This document shows positions 56,739 through 64,000 of a stretch of DNA of 64,000 nt, piece after piece. Within the stretch, counting starts at the first letter, position 1, and every line of letters begins with the position of its first letter. A program made the position numbers and the translations under genes. Under the pieces are notes generated by a model. That model was not told the DNA's origin. It ran no database searches and saw nothing but the letters and a program-made list of their open reading frames with translations. Source of the DNA: JAXGXT01 sp040772665 (GTDB taxonomy: Bacteria > Bacillota > Clostridia > Lachnospirales > Anaerotignaceae); contig JAXGXT010000004.1 of assembly GCA_040772665.1 (NCBI GenBank), positions 1-64,000 on the forward strand, in the 5' to 3' direction.

Positions 56739-58424
56739 TTAGAATAAGCCGCTGATTTTGCCGTCTACATCTACGTCAATTTTTTCTGCAGCAGGAACTT
56801 TAGGAAGTCCGGGCATTTTCATAATTGTTCCCGTAAGAGCAACAATAAAACCTGCACCTGCAGAAATTGTAAGATCTCTAACAGTTACTCTAAATCCTGT
56901 TGGTCTTCCTAAAACTGTCTGATCGTCTGTTAATGAATACTGATTTTTAGCCATACAAATAGGAAGATTTCCAAAGCCGTATTTTTCAAAATCTGCAATA
57001 AGCTTACTTGCAGCAGGAGTAAAGTCTACTCCGTCAGCGCCATAAACCTTTGTGCATATTGCATTGATTTTTTCTTTAATTGAAAGGCTTTCGTCATAAA
57101 CATATGTGTGCTCGCCTTTATTGTTTTCAACAAGGTTAAGAACTTCTTTAGCAAGCTTCTCGCCGCCTTCTCCTCCCTTTGCCCAAACTTCTGAAAGTGC
57201 CACGTTAACTCCAAGCTCGTTGCATTTTTTCTCAACAAGAGCAAGCTCTGCTTCTGTGTCTGTAGGGAAAGCATTAATTGCAACAACTGCCGGAAGGCCG
57301 TAAACTTTTGTAACGTTTTCAACATGCTTAAGAAGGTTTGGAAGTCCTTTTTCAAGTGCTTCAAGGTTTTCGTTGTTAAGGTCAGCCTTAGCAACTCCGC
57401 CGTTATATTTTAATGCTCTAACTGTGCAAACAATAACAACTGCCTTTGGCTTAAGCCCTGACACACGGCATTTAATGTCAATGAATTTTTCAGCACCAAG
57501 GTCAGCGCCGAAACCTGCTTCTGTTACAACATAGTCTGCAATTTTTGAAGCCATTCTTGTTGCAATAACGCTGTTACAGCCATGAGCTATGTTAGCAAAA
57601 GGACCGCCGTGGATAAATGTAGGTGTTCCTTCAAGTGTTTGAACAAGGTTTGGTTTAAGTGCATCCTTAAGAAGAGCAGCCATTGCGCCCTCTGCCTTAA
57701 GCTGACCGCAAGTAACAGGCTCACCTTTTCTGTTGTAAGCAACAATCATGTTTGCAAGTTTTTCTTTAAGGTCGATAATGTCATTTGAAAGACAGAAAAC
57801 AGCCATAATTTCAGAAGCAACAGTAATGTCAAAACCGTCTTGACGAGCAACTCCGTCGCCCTTGCCGCCCATACCGTCAATTATGTTTCTAAGCTGTCTG
57901 TCGTTCATGTCCATAGCTCTTCTCCAAGAAATTTTCTTGAGGTCTATATCAAGCTCATTTCCCTGGTGAATGTGGTTGTCAAGCATAGCTGCAAGAAGGT
58001 TATTAGCAGCACCGATTGCGTGGAAGTCGCCTGTAAAGTGAAGGTTAATGTCTTCCATTGGAACAACCTGTGAATAACCGCCGCCTGCTGCGCCGCCTTT
58101 AACTCCGAAAACAGGGCCGAGGGAAGGTTCTCTTAAAGCAATCATGGTTTTTTTGCCAAGTTTGTTAAGTGCGTCACCAAGACCGATTGTTGTTGTTGTT
58201 TTTCCCTCTCCCGCAGGTGTTGGGTTAATAGCTGTAACAAGAATAAGGTTAGCCTCTTCTTTGTCTTTAAGCTCACTTTGTAAATATCTATAGTCAATTT
58301 TTGCTTTGTATTTACCATAGTTTTCTACGTATTTATCAGGAATTTCTGCTTTCTCGGCAATTGTGTTAATCACCTGTAATTCTGCTTTTTGAGCAATTTG
58401 AATATCTGTTAAAAATTCTGCCAT
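56739..58424 (-). CDS. fhs: Formate-tetrahydrofolate ligase
   Basis: Fhs makes 10-formyl-tetrahydrofolate from formate, ATP and tetrahydrofolate. The 561-residue protein has normal length. The P-loop [18 protein letters not shown] lies near residue 70, with [36 protein letters not shown] after it and [23 protein letters not shown] near 265. The start is ATG after AAGGAGG. With folD, fchA and the MetF domain at 28271, the window covers the whole formate-to-methyl branch. CO dehydrogenase/acetyl-CoA synthase genes are not present here, so acetogenesis cannot be concluded. Confidence 0.97.
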   Translation of the reverse strand: MAEFLTDIQIAQKAELQVINTIAEKAEIPDKYVENYGKYKAKIDYRYLQSELKDKEEANLILVTAINPTPAGEGKTTTTIGLGDALNKLGKKTMIALREPSLGPVFGVKGGAAGGGYSQVVPMEDINLHFTGDFHAIGAANNLLAAMLDNHIHQGNELDIDLKKISWRRAMDMNDRQLRNIIDGMGGKGDGVARQDGFDITVASEIMAVFCLSNDIIDLKEKLANMIVAYNRKGEPVTCGQLKAEGAMAALLKDALKPNLVQTLEGTPTFIHGGPFANIAHGCNSVIATRMASKIADYVVTEAGFGADLGAEKFIDIKCRVSGLKPKAVVIVCTVRALKYNGGVAKADLNNENLEALEKGLPNLLKHVENVTKVYGLPAVVAINAFPTDTEAELALVEKKCNELGVNVALSEVWAKGGEGGEKLAKEVLNLVENNKGEHTYVYDESLSIKEKINAICTKVYGADGVDFTPAASKLIADFEKYGFGNLPICMAKNQYSLTDDQTVLGRPTGFRVTVRDLTISAGAGFIVALTGTIMKMPGLPKVPAAEKIDVDVDGKISGLF

Positions 58425-58464
58425 TTCTCGTTTTCCTCCTTGGAATTAAAAATGTGTATAAAAT

Positions 58465-58530
58465 CAAGTTCGCGGCGGACTTTGCCCTCCACATCCCTAT
58501 AAGGGTTTCACTTTTAACCCATAACACAAA
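58465..58530 (+). repeat. Dispersed hairpin repeat, decayed fragment
   Basis: The segment GGACTTTGCCCTCC, then ATAAGGGTTTCACTTTTAACC, matches the left half of the repeat unit with several mismatches. Stems A and B are absent. It lies between panB and fhs. Confidence 0.5.
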
Positions 58531-58637
58531 ACATTGGTTTTGCTTGGGGTTTATTAAACTTGTTCCCTAAAACAACATAAACATACAGTTTAAAATCTAG
58601 CATTTAGGAATTTATTTTACAAACAACTGAAAAGTCT

Positions 58638-59468
58638 TTATTTAACGTTTTCAAGGCCTTCAATTTTTGCGTTATACTGGTATGGCTCTGAAGGGAAGCT
58701 TCTTTCACTTGATTCCTTTGCAAACTCGTTATAAGCCTCAATAATAACCTTGTGAAGGTCTGCATATTTCTTAGCAAACTTAGGAACCCACTCGTTCATT
58801 CCAAGCATATCCTGTGCAACAAGAACCTGCATATCGCAGCTTGCTCCTGCACCAATGCCCATTGTTGGAACGTCAACTTTTTCTGTAATTACTTTTGCCA
58901 AATCAGCCGGAACGCCTTCAACAACAATCATAAATGCTCCTGCTTCAGCAACAGCTCTTGCGCCGTCAACAAGTTCTTGTGCCGCAGCAAGACTTTTTCC
59001 TTGAACCTTAAATCCGCCCATCATTGCAGCAGTTTGAGGTGTAAGGCCAATATGTGCGCAAACAGGTATGCCTGCTTTAACAATAGCTTTAATAACAGGT
59101 GCAACTTCTGTGCCGCCTTCTAATTTAACACAGTCACATCCGCCTTCAACAAAAATTCTGTTTGCGTTTTTAACTGCATCTTCAATGCTTACATTATATG
59201 AACCAAAAGGCATATCACCAACAACAAATGTATTTGGAGCACCTGCAACAACATGCTTTGTGTGATAAATAATATCATCAACTGTAACTCCAACCGTTCC
59301 CTTTAACCCAATCATTGTCATTCCAAGAGAATCGCCCACAAGTATCATGTCAACATCACTTTCGTCAACGAGCTTTGCATTTGTATAATCATAGCATGTT
59401 ATCATTGTGGGAACCTTGCTGTCGCCTTTACAAGCGAGTATTTCAGGAACTGTGATTTTCTTTTTCAT
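58638..59468 (-). CDS. panB: 3-methyl-2-oxobutanoate hydroxymethyltransferase
   Basis: PanB adds a hydroxymethyl group from methylene-tetrahydrofolate to 2-ketoisovalerate, the first step to pantothenate. The 276 residues are a TIM barrel with VPTMITCYDYTNAKLVDESDVDMILVGDSLGMTMIG at the N terminus, VKLEGGTEVAPVIKAIVKAGIPVCAHIGLTPQ near residue 115 and VPTMGIGAGASCDMQVLVAQDMLGM near 200. The start is ATG after AGGAGG. No panC or panD is adjacent. Both its inputs link to other genes in the window: folate one-carbon genes and ilvD. Confidence 0.96.
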   Translation of the reverse strand: MKKKITVPEILACKGDSKVPTMITCYDYTNAKLVDESDVDMILVGDSLGMTMIGLKGTVGVTVDDIIYHTKHVVAGAPNTFVVGDMPFGSYNVSIEDAVKNANRIFVEGGCDCVKLEGGTEVAPVIKAIVKAGIPVCAHIGLTPQTAAMMGGFKVQGKSLAAAQELVDGARAVAEAGAFMIVVEGVPADLAKVITEKVDVPTMGIGAGASCDMQVLVAQDMLGMNEWVPKFAKKYADLHKVIIEAYNEFAKESSERSFPSEPYQYNAKIEGLENVK

Positions 59469-59877
59469 TGGAAACTCCTCCTTTTTAATATAAGAATCTT
59501 TTATTTGTAATTACCAGACATTAATAATAAGAGCAAGTTGCGTGCCAAAACCTTGTTTTATAAAAAAAAGCCAAAACAGAGAAATATACCTCCTTAAATT
59601 TAGCCATTGTAGATATTTTCCACAATTATATTTAATCTTAACATATTTCTTGTTTTTATACTAATACACAAAAAGAAACATAATAAAGCCATGTGTTTGA
59701 AATTGTTTAAACATATCATTCGTCTTGACAGATTAAGACAAATGAATAAAGCAAAATCATCTTAAGCTCACAGAAAAACATTCTTTATAAAGTTTTTGAA
59801 AAAGATTTGGTTTCTTTGACTTTTGCAGTTTTCTGTGACACAATATATTTAAAATATAACAAAGGGAGGGCTGTGTT
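59469..59877. other. Divergent intergenic region between panB and a small membrane-protein gene
   Basis: I find no gene in these 409 bases. On the right is a weak plus-strand promoter: TTGACT (59816-59821), 17-base spacer, CACAAT (59839-59844). I see no clear minus-strand promoter for panB and no structured leader. Confidence 0.5.
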
Positions 59878-60252
59878 ATGGACGCATATAATTCTTTAAA
59901 CGAGATGATGAGTTATTTCCATTTAAACTTTATAGTTTATTTCATACTGCTTTTAATAGTTATTATAAACTGTCTGAAAACAATAGCCAACTACATGCGA
60001 ATTAAGAAGGATTCCAAAGCAGACTTAACAACAGGCCCAACAGACATTGGAATAACCCTGCTTTGCGGAACAGCGCTTTTTTTCGCACTTTATTTTCAGG
60101 GGGTTCTTGCAGACGTATCGGGAAGTCACAGCGAAATCTGGTTCCCAAGGGTATTTGCCCTATCCATAATTTCACTGCTCCTTTTAATTGTGCAGTTAAG
60201 GTTTTTAATACTCATAGCCGACAAGCTTCAAAGCGACAAAGGCAACAAATAA
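59878..60252 (+). CDS. Small membrane protein of unknown function
   Basis: I do not recognise this 124-residue protein. It has three hydrophobic segments: LNFIVYFILLLIVIINCL near residues 18-36, DIGITLLCGTALFFALYF near 56-74 and FALSIISLLLLIVQLRFLIL near 90-110. A basic linker, NYMRIKKDSKADLTTG, lies after the first. The C terminus is charged. The ATG has GGGAGG seven bases upstream, and a plausible promoter precedes it, so it is likely a real gene. It stands alone between divergent panB and a convergent catabolic operon. Confidence 0.7.
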   Translation: MDAYNSLNEMMSYFHLNFIVYFILLLIVIINCLKTIANYMRIKKDSKADLTTGPTDIGITLLCGTALFFALYFQGVLADVSGSHSEIWFPRVFALSIISLLLLIVQLRFLILIADKLQSDKGNK

Positions 60253-60269
60253 GCAGGCTTGAAAAACTT

Positions 60270-60395
60270 ATTAAGACCTTGGGCTTTGCCCAAACCTATT
60301 AAAACCTTGGGCTTTGCCCAAACCCATCCGCTTTTTGAAAAAAGCGGAGCAAAAACCTTTGTCTAAAACCACATATTTATGTGGTTTTAAAGGAA
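60270..60395 (-). repeat. Dispersed hairpin repeat, copy 12
   Basis: In minus orientation it has a doubled ACCTTGGGCTTTGCCCAAACC module, stem B as CCGC/GCGG and stem A as ACCACAT/ATGTGGT. It faces copy 13, forming an inverted pair. Confidence 0.85.
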
Positions 60396-60444
60396 CAAGG
60401 CAAAAAGCTAAACAAATACAACTAAATTATGTTTTACGAAAACA

Positions 60445-60545
60445 ACCTCCAAACCCGTCTAAACTCGCATGAATATGCGAGTTTAAGCAAAAGTTTTTGC
60501 CTCGCTTTTTTCAAAAAGCGAGTAGGTTTTTTAAAACTCCAAACA
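60445..60545 (+). repeat. Dispersed hairpin repeat, copy 13
   Basis: In plus orientation it has stem A as ACTCGCAT/ATGCGAGT and stem B as CTCGC/GCGAG. Both are versions in which each side has changed to keep pairing. The closing TTGGGC hairpin is missing. It lies between the small membrane-protein gene and the convergent kinase gene. Confidence 0.85.
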
Positions 60546-60594
60546 CTGCAAAAACAAAAGACCGCAGGCAATACACCCCTACGGTCTTATTTCT

Positions 60595-62034
60595 TTACTC
60601 ACCCATTAAAATTTCAACAGCTTCTCTTAACGTTGTTATTTCTCCCACATTTCCAGGGAATATAACATAAGGCATTTGCGGAAACTTGCTTTCTTCTCCT
60701 GTCATCCACACAGGTATGCCCGGTTTAATCTGCCCCATAACTGTGGCACGCTTAACCCTTAACGCCTTTGTGCCTACGTCACTGCTTGTTATGCCGCCTT
60801 TTGCAATTATAAAACTTGGCTTAACTGTAAGGTTTCCAATAATGCTTGTAACAGCATCAGATATTGCAACAGATGCTTCCAAAATTTTATCCTTATCGTC
60901 TGTATCAAGCTTCACAAGTTCACGGCTTGTATACACAACAACGCTTTGACCGGCACTTATAAATTCTTCGGCTTTTTTTACAATCTGATTAACTTCATCA
61001 ATAAGTCCGCCATCTTCTAAAACCCGCCCTGCCCTAAACTCAATAAATTCAAGTGCACGCTTACAGTTTTTAAGCTCTTCAAACTGCTGGGTGGTTTTTT
61101 TCACATGGCTGCCTATCAATATAATTCCGCCGTTTTTGTTATCAGGTGCGACAAGCTCTTCCTTTGTAAGCAAAGCCTTGTCGGCAACTCCGCCCAAAAC
61201 CTTTGTAATTGCCGCCGCACTGCGGAAAATAAATTCCTTGCCCCCTGCAACAGCCTTACAAAACGCAATGGCAAAAATCTTCGCATCAACATAATCAATG
61301 GCATTAACTATTACCTTTCCAAAATCTTTAACCTCCATAAGCTTTTCGCATATGGAATCAATTTGCAAATCTCTGATTTCCTCAAGAGTAATATATGTCA
61401 TATCCTCAGCTTTAAAAGCACCTTTGGATTTTTCTTCACAGTATTCACCTAAATGGCTTGCCGAATATCCAAAACTTTTATCCTTTGCAAACTCTGTCAT
61501 GCCTGCAGGTGTCAGCTGTTCTCCCTCTTTAACATAATGCACATTGCCTATTGTAAAACGCCCGCCCTCTTTAAAGAAAGGGAATATAATTTCACCGTCT
61601 GTTTTTTTGCCTTTAAGGCTGTCTGTTACTTCCCTAAGAATCATAGGCTCAAGGGGATAATGCCCCCTTAATGTGGAGTCGCTTCTGCTTATAATTATGT
61701 AATCTTTCCCCGTAGCTTTGGATGCCTTAAAAATATTTTCTGCTATTTCCTTGTGTGCGGCAGTTGTCTGAGGCACAGTAAGGCCACGGCTGTTTGTAAG
61801 AACAAAAAATATGCTGTTTTCCTCACTAAAGCCTTGTTTTAAGGTTTCTTCGGACCAATCAGTATAAACTGATACGTTGTTAACAGTTTGCACCCCTGTA
61901 GGGTCGTCATCAAGAACAACTATTTTTTTATTAAGACCTTTAAGGGCTTCTTTAAGCATAACTTCAACTTTTTCGTTATCTACTTCCTTAAAGGAGGAAA
62001 GCACACTTAAATCTAAAGGTTTAACGTCTGTCAT
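60595..62034 (-). CDS. Four-carbon acid sugar kinase family protein (DUF1537/OtnK-like)
   Basis: This 479-residue protein is of the family that includes 3-oxo-tetronate 4-kinase and D-threonate/erythronate kinases. The N-terminal domain has IVVLDDDPTGVQTVNNVSVYTDW, with SRSDSTLRGHYPLEP near residue 118. The C-terminal nucleotide domain has PSFIIAKGGITSSDVGTKAL near 400 and GIPVWMTGEES near 445. The start is ATG with GGGAG upstream. It is third in a minus-strand set with a class II aldolase and a hydroxyacid dehydrogenase, the usual partners of this kinase. Exact substrate unknown. Confidence 0.9.
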   Translation of the reverse strand: MTDVKPLDLSVLSSFKEVDNEKVEVMLKEALKGLNKKIVVLDDDPTGVQTVNNVSVYTDWSEETLKQGFSEENSIFFVLTNSRGLTVPQTTAAHKEIAENIFKASKATGKDYIIISRSDSTLRGHYPLEPMILREVTDSLKGKKTDGEIIFPFFKEGGRFTIGNVHYVKEGEQLTPAGMTEFAKDKSFGYSASHLGEYCEEKSKGAFKAEDMTYITLEEIRDLQIDSICEKLMEVKDFGKVIVNAIDYVDAKIFAIAFCKAVAGGKEFIFRSAAAITKVLGGVADKALLTKEELVAPDNKNGGIILIGSHVKKTTQQFEELKNCKRALEFIEFRAGRVLEDGGLIDEVNQIVKKAEEFISAGQSVVVYTSRELVKLDTDDKDKILEASVAISDAVTSIIGNLTVKPSFIIAKGGITSSDVGTKALRVKRATVMGQIKPGIPVWMTGEESKFPQMPYVIFPGNVGEITTLREAVEILMGE

Positions 62035-62058
62035 TTCAAATACTCTCCCTTTTATAAA

Positions 62059-62949
62059 TTAATCTACTTTTTTAACCTGAACATCAGCAAGCATTTCAAA
62101 ATATTGAACAATGCCTCCGTGGTCGTCGCCCAAATGACCTCCAACCTTAAGAGTCTGCATAATTTCAAAAAGCTGTGCCGTTAAAGGCATAGGACAATCA
62201 ATGTCATGCGCTGTTGCAAGCACGTTTTTAATATCTTTGTGGTTAATTGCAATGGTTCCCCCCGGTTTAAAGTTTCTTTCAAGAATTAAAGGAATTTTTG
62301 CATCAAGCACAGTTGAGCCTGCAAGACCTCCCCTTATTGCCTGATAAACTTTAAAAGGATCTGCCCCCGCCTTAGCCGCAAGCACAAAGGCCTCAGAAAC
62401 AGTTGCAATTGTCAAATTAACAATAACCTGATTTGTAAGTTTTGTTATTGAGCCGCTTCCTGACGGGCCTATAAGAAGTGAAGACGCACCCATAATATCC
62501 ATGTATGGCTTAACAGCCTGAAAATCCTTTTCACTTCCCCCCGCCATAAACGCAAGTGTTCCGTCAATAGCCTTAGGCTCTCCTCCGCTTACAGGCGAAT
62601 CAACAAACCCTACACCTATTTTTTCAAGCTTTTCAGAGCAGAATCTGCTTTCTGTTGGTGTAACACTGCTCATATCACAAATAACCGTTCCAGCTTTAAC
62701 TGTAGATGCAATTCCGCCTTCGTCAAAAATCACACTTTGAACAATTGCACCATTTGGAAGAATTGTAAAAATAATTTCACATTCGCTGCCGATTTCAGCC
62801 AAGGTTGCCGATTTTGCGCCCTCTGCCAAAACCTCATCAACGGCAGCCTTATTTAAATCGTAAACTAAAAGCTCAACTCCTCCTTTAAGAAGATTTTTCG
62901 CCATTGGCTTACCCATAATTCCAAGACCTATAAACCCTGCTTTTTTCAT
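62059..62949 (-). CDS. Beta-hydroxyacid dehydrogenase (GarR / tetronate dehydrogenase-like)
   Basis: This NAD(P)-dependent enzyme of about 296 residues is of the 3-hydroxyisobutyrate/tartronate-semialdehyde family. The Rossmann start GFIGLGIMGKPMAKNLLKGG is followed by the substrate-binding DSPVSGGEPKAIDGTLAFMAGG near residue 120. The catalytic lysine is probably in SGSITKLTNQVIVNLTIA near 170. I chose ATG 62949 because the G-rich site lies eight bases upstream; ATG 62955 is possible. In four-carbon acid sugar pathways such a dehydrogenase (LtnD/DtnD) oxidises the C2 hydroxyl before the kinase acts. It lies 43 bases after the aldolase gene. Confidence 0.9.
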   Translation of the reverse strand: MKKAGFIGLGIMGKPMAKNLLKGGVELLVYDLNKAAVDEVLAEGAKSATLAEIGSECEIIFTILPNGAIVQSVIFDEGGIASTVKAGTVICDMSSVTPTESRFCSEKLEKIGVGFVDSPVSGGEPKAIDGTLAFMAGGSEKDFQAVKPYMDIMGASSLLIGPSGSGSITKLTNQVIVNLTIATVSEAFVLAAKAGADPFKVYQAIRGGLAGSTVLDAKIPLILERNFKPGGTIAINHKDIKNVLATAHDIDCPMPLTAQLFEIMQTLKVGGHLGDDHGGIVQYFEMLADVQVKKVD

Positions 62950-62992
62950 ATTCATAGCCCCCCCTATAATTATTTTTAAAATAATAACCTTA

Positions 62993-63838
62993 TTATTTGC
63001 CGTTTGCAAAAAGATTTATATATTTAACAACCACATCCCCAACAAACTTTCTTTCCAGTAAAGAAACTTCCGAAAGGTGAGTGTTAGGGTTTTCTTCCAA
63101 AAAGTTCATAATGTTTTTAACTGTGTAATATGAAATTTCTGTATTCACGTTTATTTTGCATATACCGTTATTTATACATTCTTTTAATATTTTTTCATCT
63201 GTTCCGCTGCCTCCGTGAAGCACAAGGGGAATACTTACTTCTTCCGCAATTTTTTTAAGTATATCAACTCTTATATCAGGCTTGCCCTTATACAAACCGT
63301 GAACAGTGCCTATGGAAACAGCAAGTGCGTCAATGCCTGTTCTTTTAACAAACTCCGCCGCATCCTTAGGGTTTGTATAGCTTTCGCCATGGTCGATTTC
63401 AGTTTCGTTTGAAAACTCCCCAAGTGCAAGGCTTCCAAGCTCCGCTTCAACAGAAACATTTTTTTCATGCGCCATTTCGCAAACCTTTTTTGTGTTTTCC
63501 AAGTTCTCTTCAAAGGGCAAAAAAGAACCGTCATACATTACAGAAGTAAACCCTGCATCAACGGCATTTTTAATTGTTTCAAAATCACTGCAATGGTCTA
63601 AATGCAGAGCCATTGGCAGACTGCTTTTTTCAGCCTCCTTTTTTGCCAAAAAATATATTTCCTCCAAGTCCATATTTTTAAGATATGAAGAACCAAAGGA
63701 AATTATTGCAGGCTTTTCCGTTTTTCTTGCAGCTTCACAAACACCTTTAATAGTTTCAAGGCTGTATACGTTAAACGAACCCACAGCCCATTTGTTTTCT
63801 CTTTTGTCATTTAAAAGCGTCTTTAAATTACAAAGCAA
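62993..63838 (-). CDS. Class II fructose-bisphosphate/tagatose-bisphosphate-type aldolase
   Basis: This 281-residue zinc aldolase is of the FbaA/KbaY/GatY group. It begins with AVGSFNVYSLETIKGVCEAA, has zinc and substrate sites in LPMALHLDHCSDFETIKNA near residue 80, and the C-terminal SIPLVLHGGSGTDEKILKECINNGICKINVNTE. The start is TTG 63838 with GGGAGGG upstream; no ATG is near. It precedes the dehydrogenase and kinase genes, so the substrate is probably a phosphorylated keto-acid sugar rather than fructose bisphosphate. It differs from the AraD-like OtnC aldolase known in many tetronate operons. Confidence 0.9.
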   Translation of the reverse strand: MLCNLKTLLNDKRENKWAVGSFNVYSLETIKGVCEAARKTEKPAIISFGSSYLKNMDLEEIYFLAKKEAEKSSLPMALHLDHCSDFETIKNAVDAGFTSVMYDGSFLPFEENLENTKKVCEMAHEKNVSVEAELGSLALGEFSNETEIDHGESYTNPKDAAEFVKRTGIDALAVSIGTVHGLYKGKPDIRVDILKKIAEEVSIPLVLHGGSGTDEKILKECINNGICKINVNTEISYYTVKNIMNFLEENPNTHLSEVSLLERKFVGDVVVKYINLFANGK

Positions 63839-63893
63839 GCTGTTCCCTCCCAGTTTTAATTTTTTGTTTGTATTATCTATTTAAGTTTCGGCT

Positions 63894-64000
63894 CTAAGAC
63901 CAATCATCTTCGTTTCTGATTTTCATTTCAAGTGTTGCAAGCCTTGCAGATTCAATTGCTCTTTTTGATTTATCCGCATCTGCGTGGGTGCTTATAACAA
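63894..64000 (-). CDS. C-terminal end of a gene continuing past the window
   Basis: Minus-strand reading gives an open frame ending in SARLATLEMKIRNEDDWS and a TAG stop at 63894-63896. About 34 residues are visible, too few to identify. It lies 55 bases upstream of the aldolase gene on the same strand and is probably the preceding gene of that operon. Confidence 0.6.
   Translation of the reverse strand, partial: VISTHADADKSKRAIESARLATLEMKIRNEDDWS

Overview
The window looks like a chromosomal segment of a low-GC, Gram-positive anaerobe of the class Clostridia. The main reasons are strong AGGAGG-type ribosome binding sites, textbook TTGACA/TATAAT promoters, a T-box in front of alaS, a glycine riboswitch, a Gram-positive type IV pilus cluster with no secretin, folate one-carbon genes of the acetogen type, and an EtfAB/acyl-CoA dehydrogenase operon. 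A Lachnospirales/Anaerotignum-like host is my guess from gene content only. I see no phage, plasmid, transposase, CRISPR array, rRNA or tRNA.

Layout. 1-3775 (minus): a YgiQ-type radical SAM protein, a sugar-phosphate isomerase-like TIM barrel and an AEC transporter. 4274-5932 (plus): ilvD. 6125-19719: a type IV pilus locus. It holds pilT and pilB (minus), the prepilin peptidase and major pilin (plus), and a seven-gene minus-strand operon in the order pilC, pilM, pilN, pilO, two minor pilins and a 1035-residue PilX-like protein ending in cadherin-like and fibronectin-like domains. 20093-24641 (minus): a four-gene operon of FAD-linked lactate/glycolate-type dehydrogenase, acyl-CoA dehydrogenase, etfB and etfA. 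It has a consensus promoter with an operator-like sequence in its spacer. 25222-30034 (plus): a methionine module of MetH activation-domain protein, MetH core and a homocysteine methyltransferase/MetF fusion. 30149-33477 (minus): an aconitase-family hydratase and a second AEC transporter. 34026-36665: alaS behind a T-box. 37108-41382 (plus): a DUF815 AAA ATPase, a MocR-type regulator and gltX. 42013-44703: a GH3-family protein and a RimK-like ATP-grasp ligase. 45068-49681 (minus): an ABC exporter set resembling the GldA/F/G system, plus a DUF4340 protein. 50395-51750: an alanine/glycine symporter behind a glycine riboswitch. 51999-53941: a chemoreceptor with an apparent frameshift. 54257-58424 (minus): fhs, folD, folT and fchA, with a structured leader plus terminator before folT. 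58638-59468: panB. 59878-60252: a small membrane protein. 60595-64000 (minus): a four-carbon acid-sugar-type catabolic set of aldolase, dehydrogenase and kinase, with the tail of one more gene.

The genes converge on one-carbon and organic-acid metabolism. Fhs, FchA and FolD make methylene-tetrahydrofolate, the MetF domain reduces it to methyl-tetrahydrofolate, and MetH uses that methyl group for methionine. FolT imports folate. PanB and IlvD lie on the pantothenate/branched-chain route, and PanB also consumes methylene-tetrahydrofolate. The dehydrogenase/acyl-CoA dehydrogenase/Etf operon fits lactate oxidation coupled to enoyl-CoA reduction.

The most striking non-genic feature is a family of modular hairpin repeats in intergenic regions, with at least eleven clear copies plus decayed ones. 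The stems differ between copies by paired, compensatory changes. Other points of interest are the giant pilus-tip candidate, the chemoreceptor frameshift, three promoter palindromes and the folT leader, which I could not assign to a known class.
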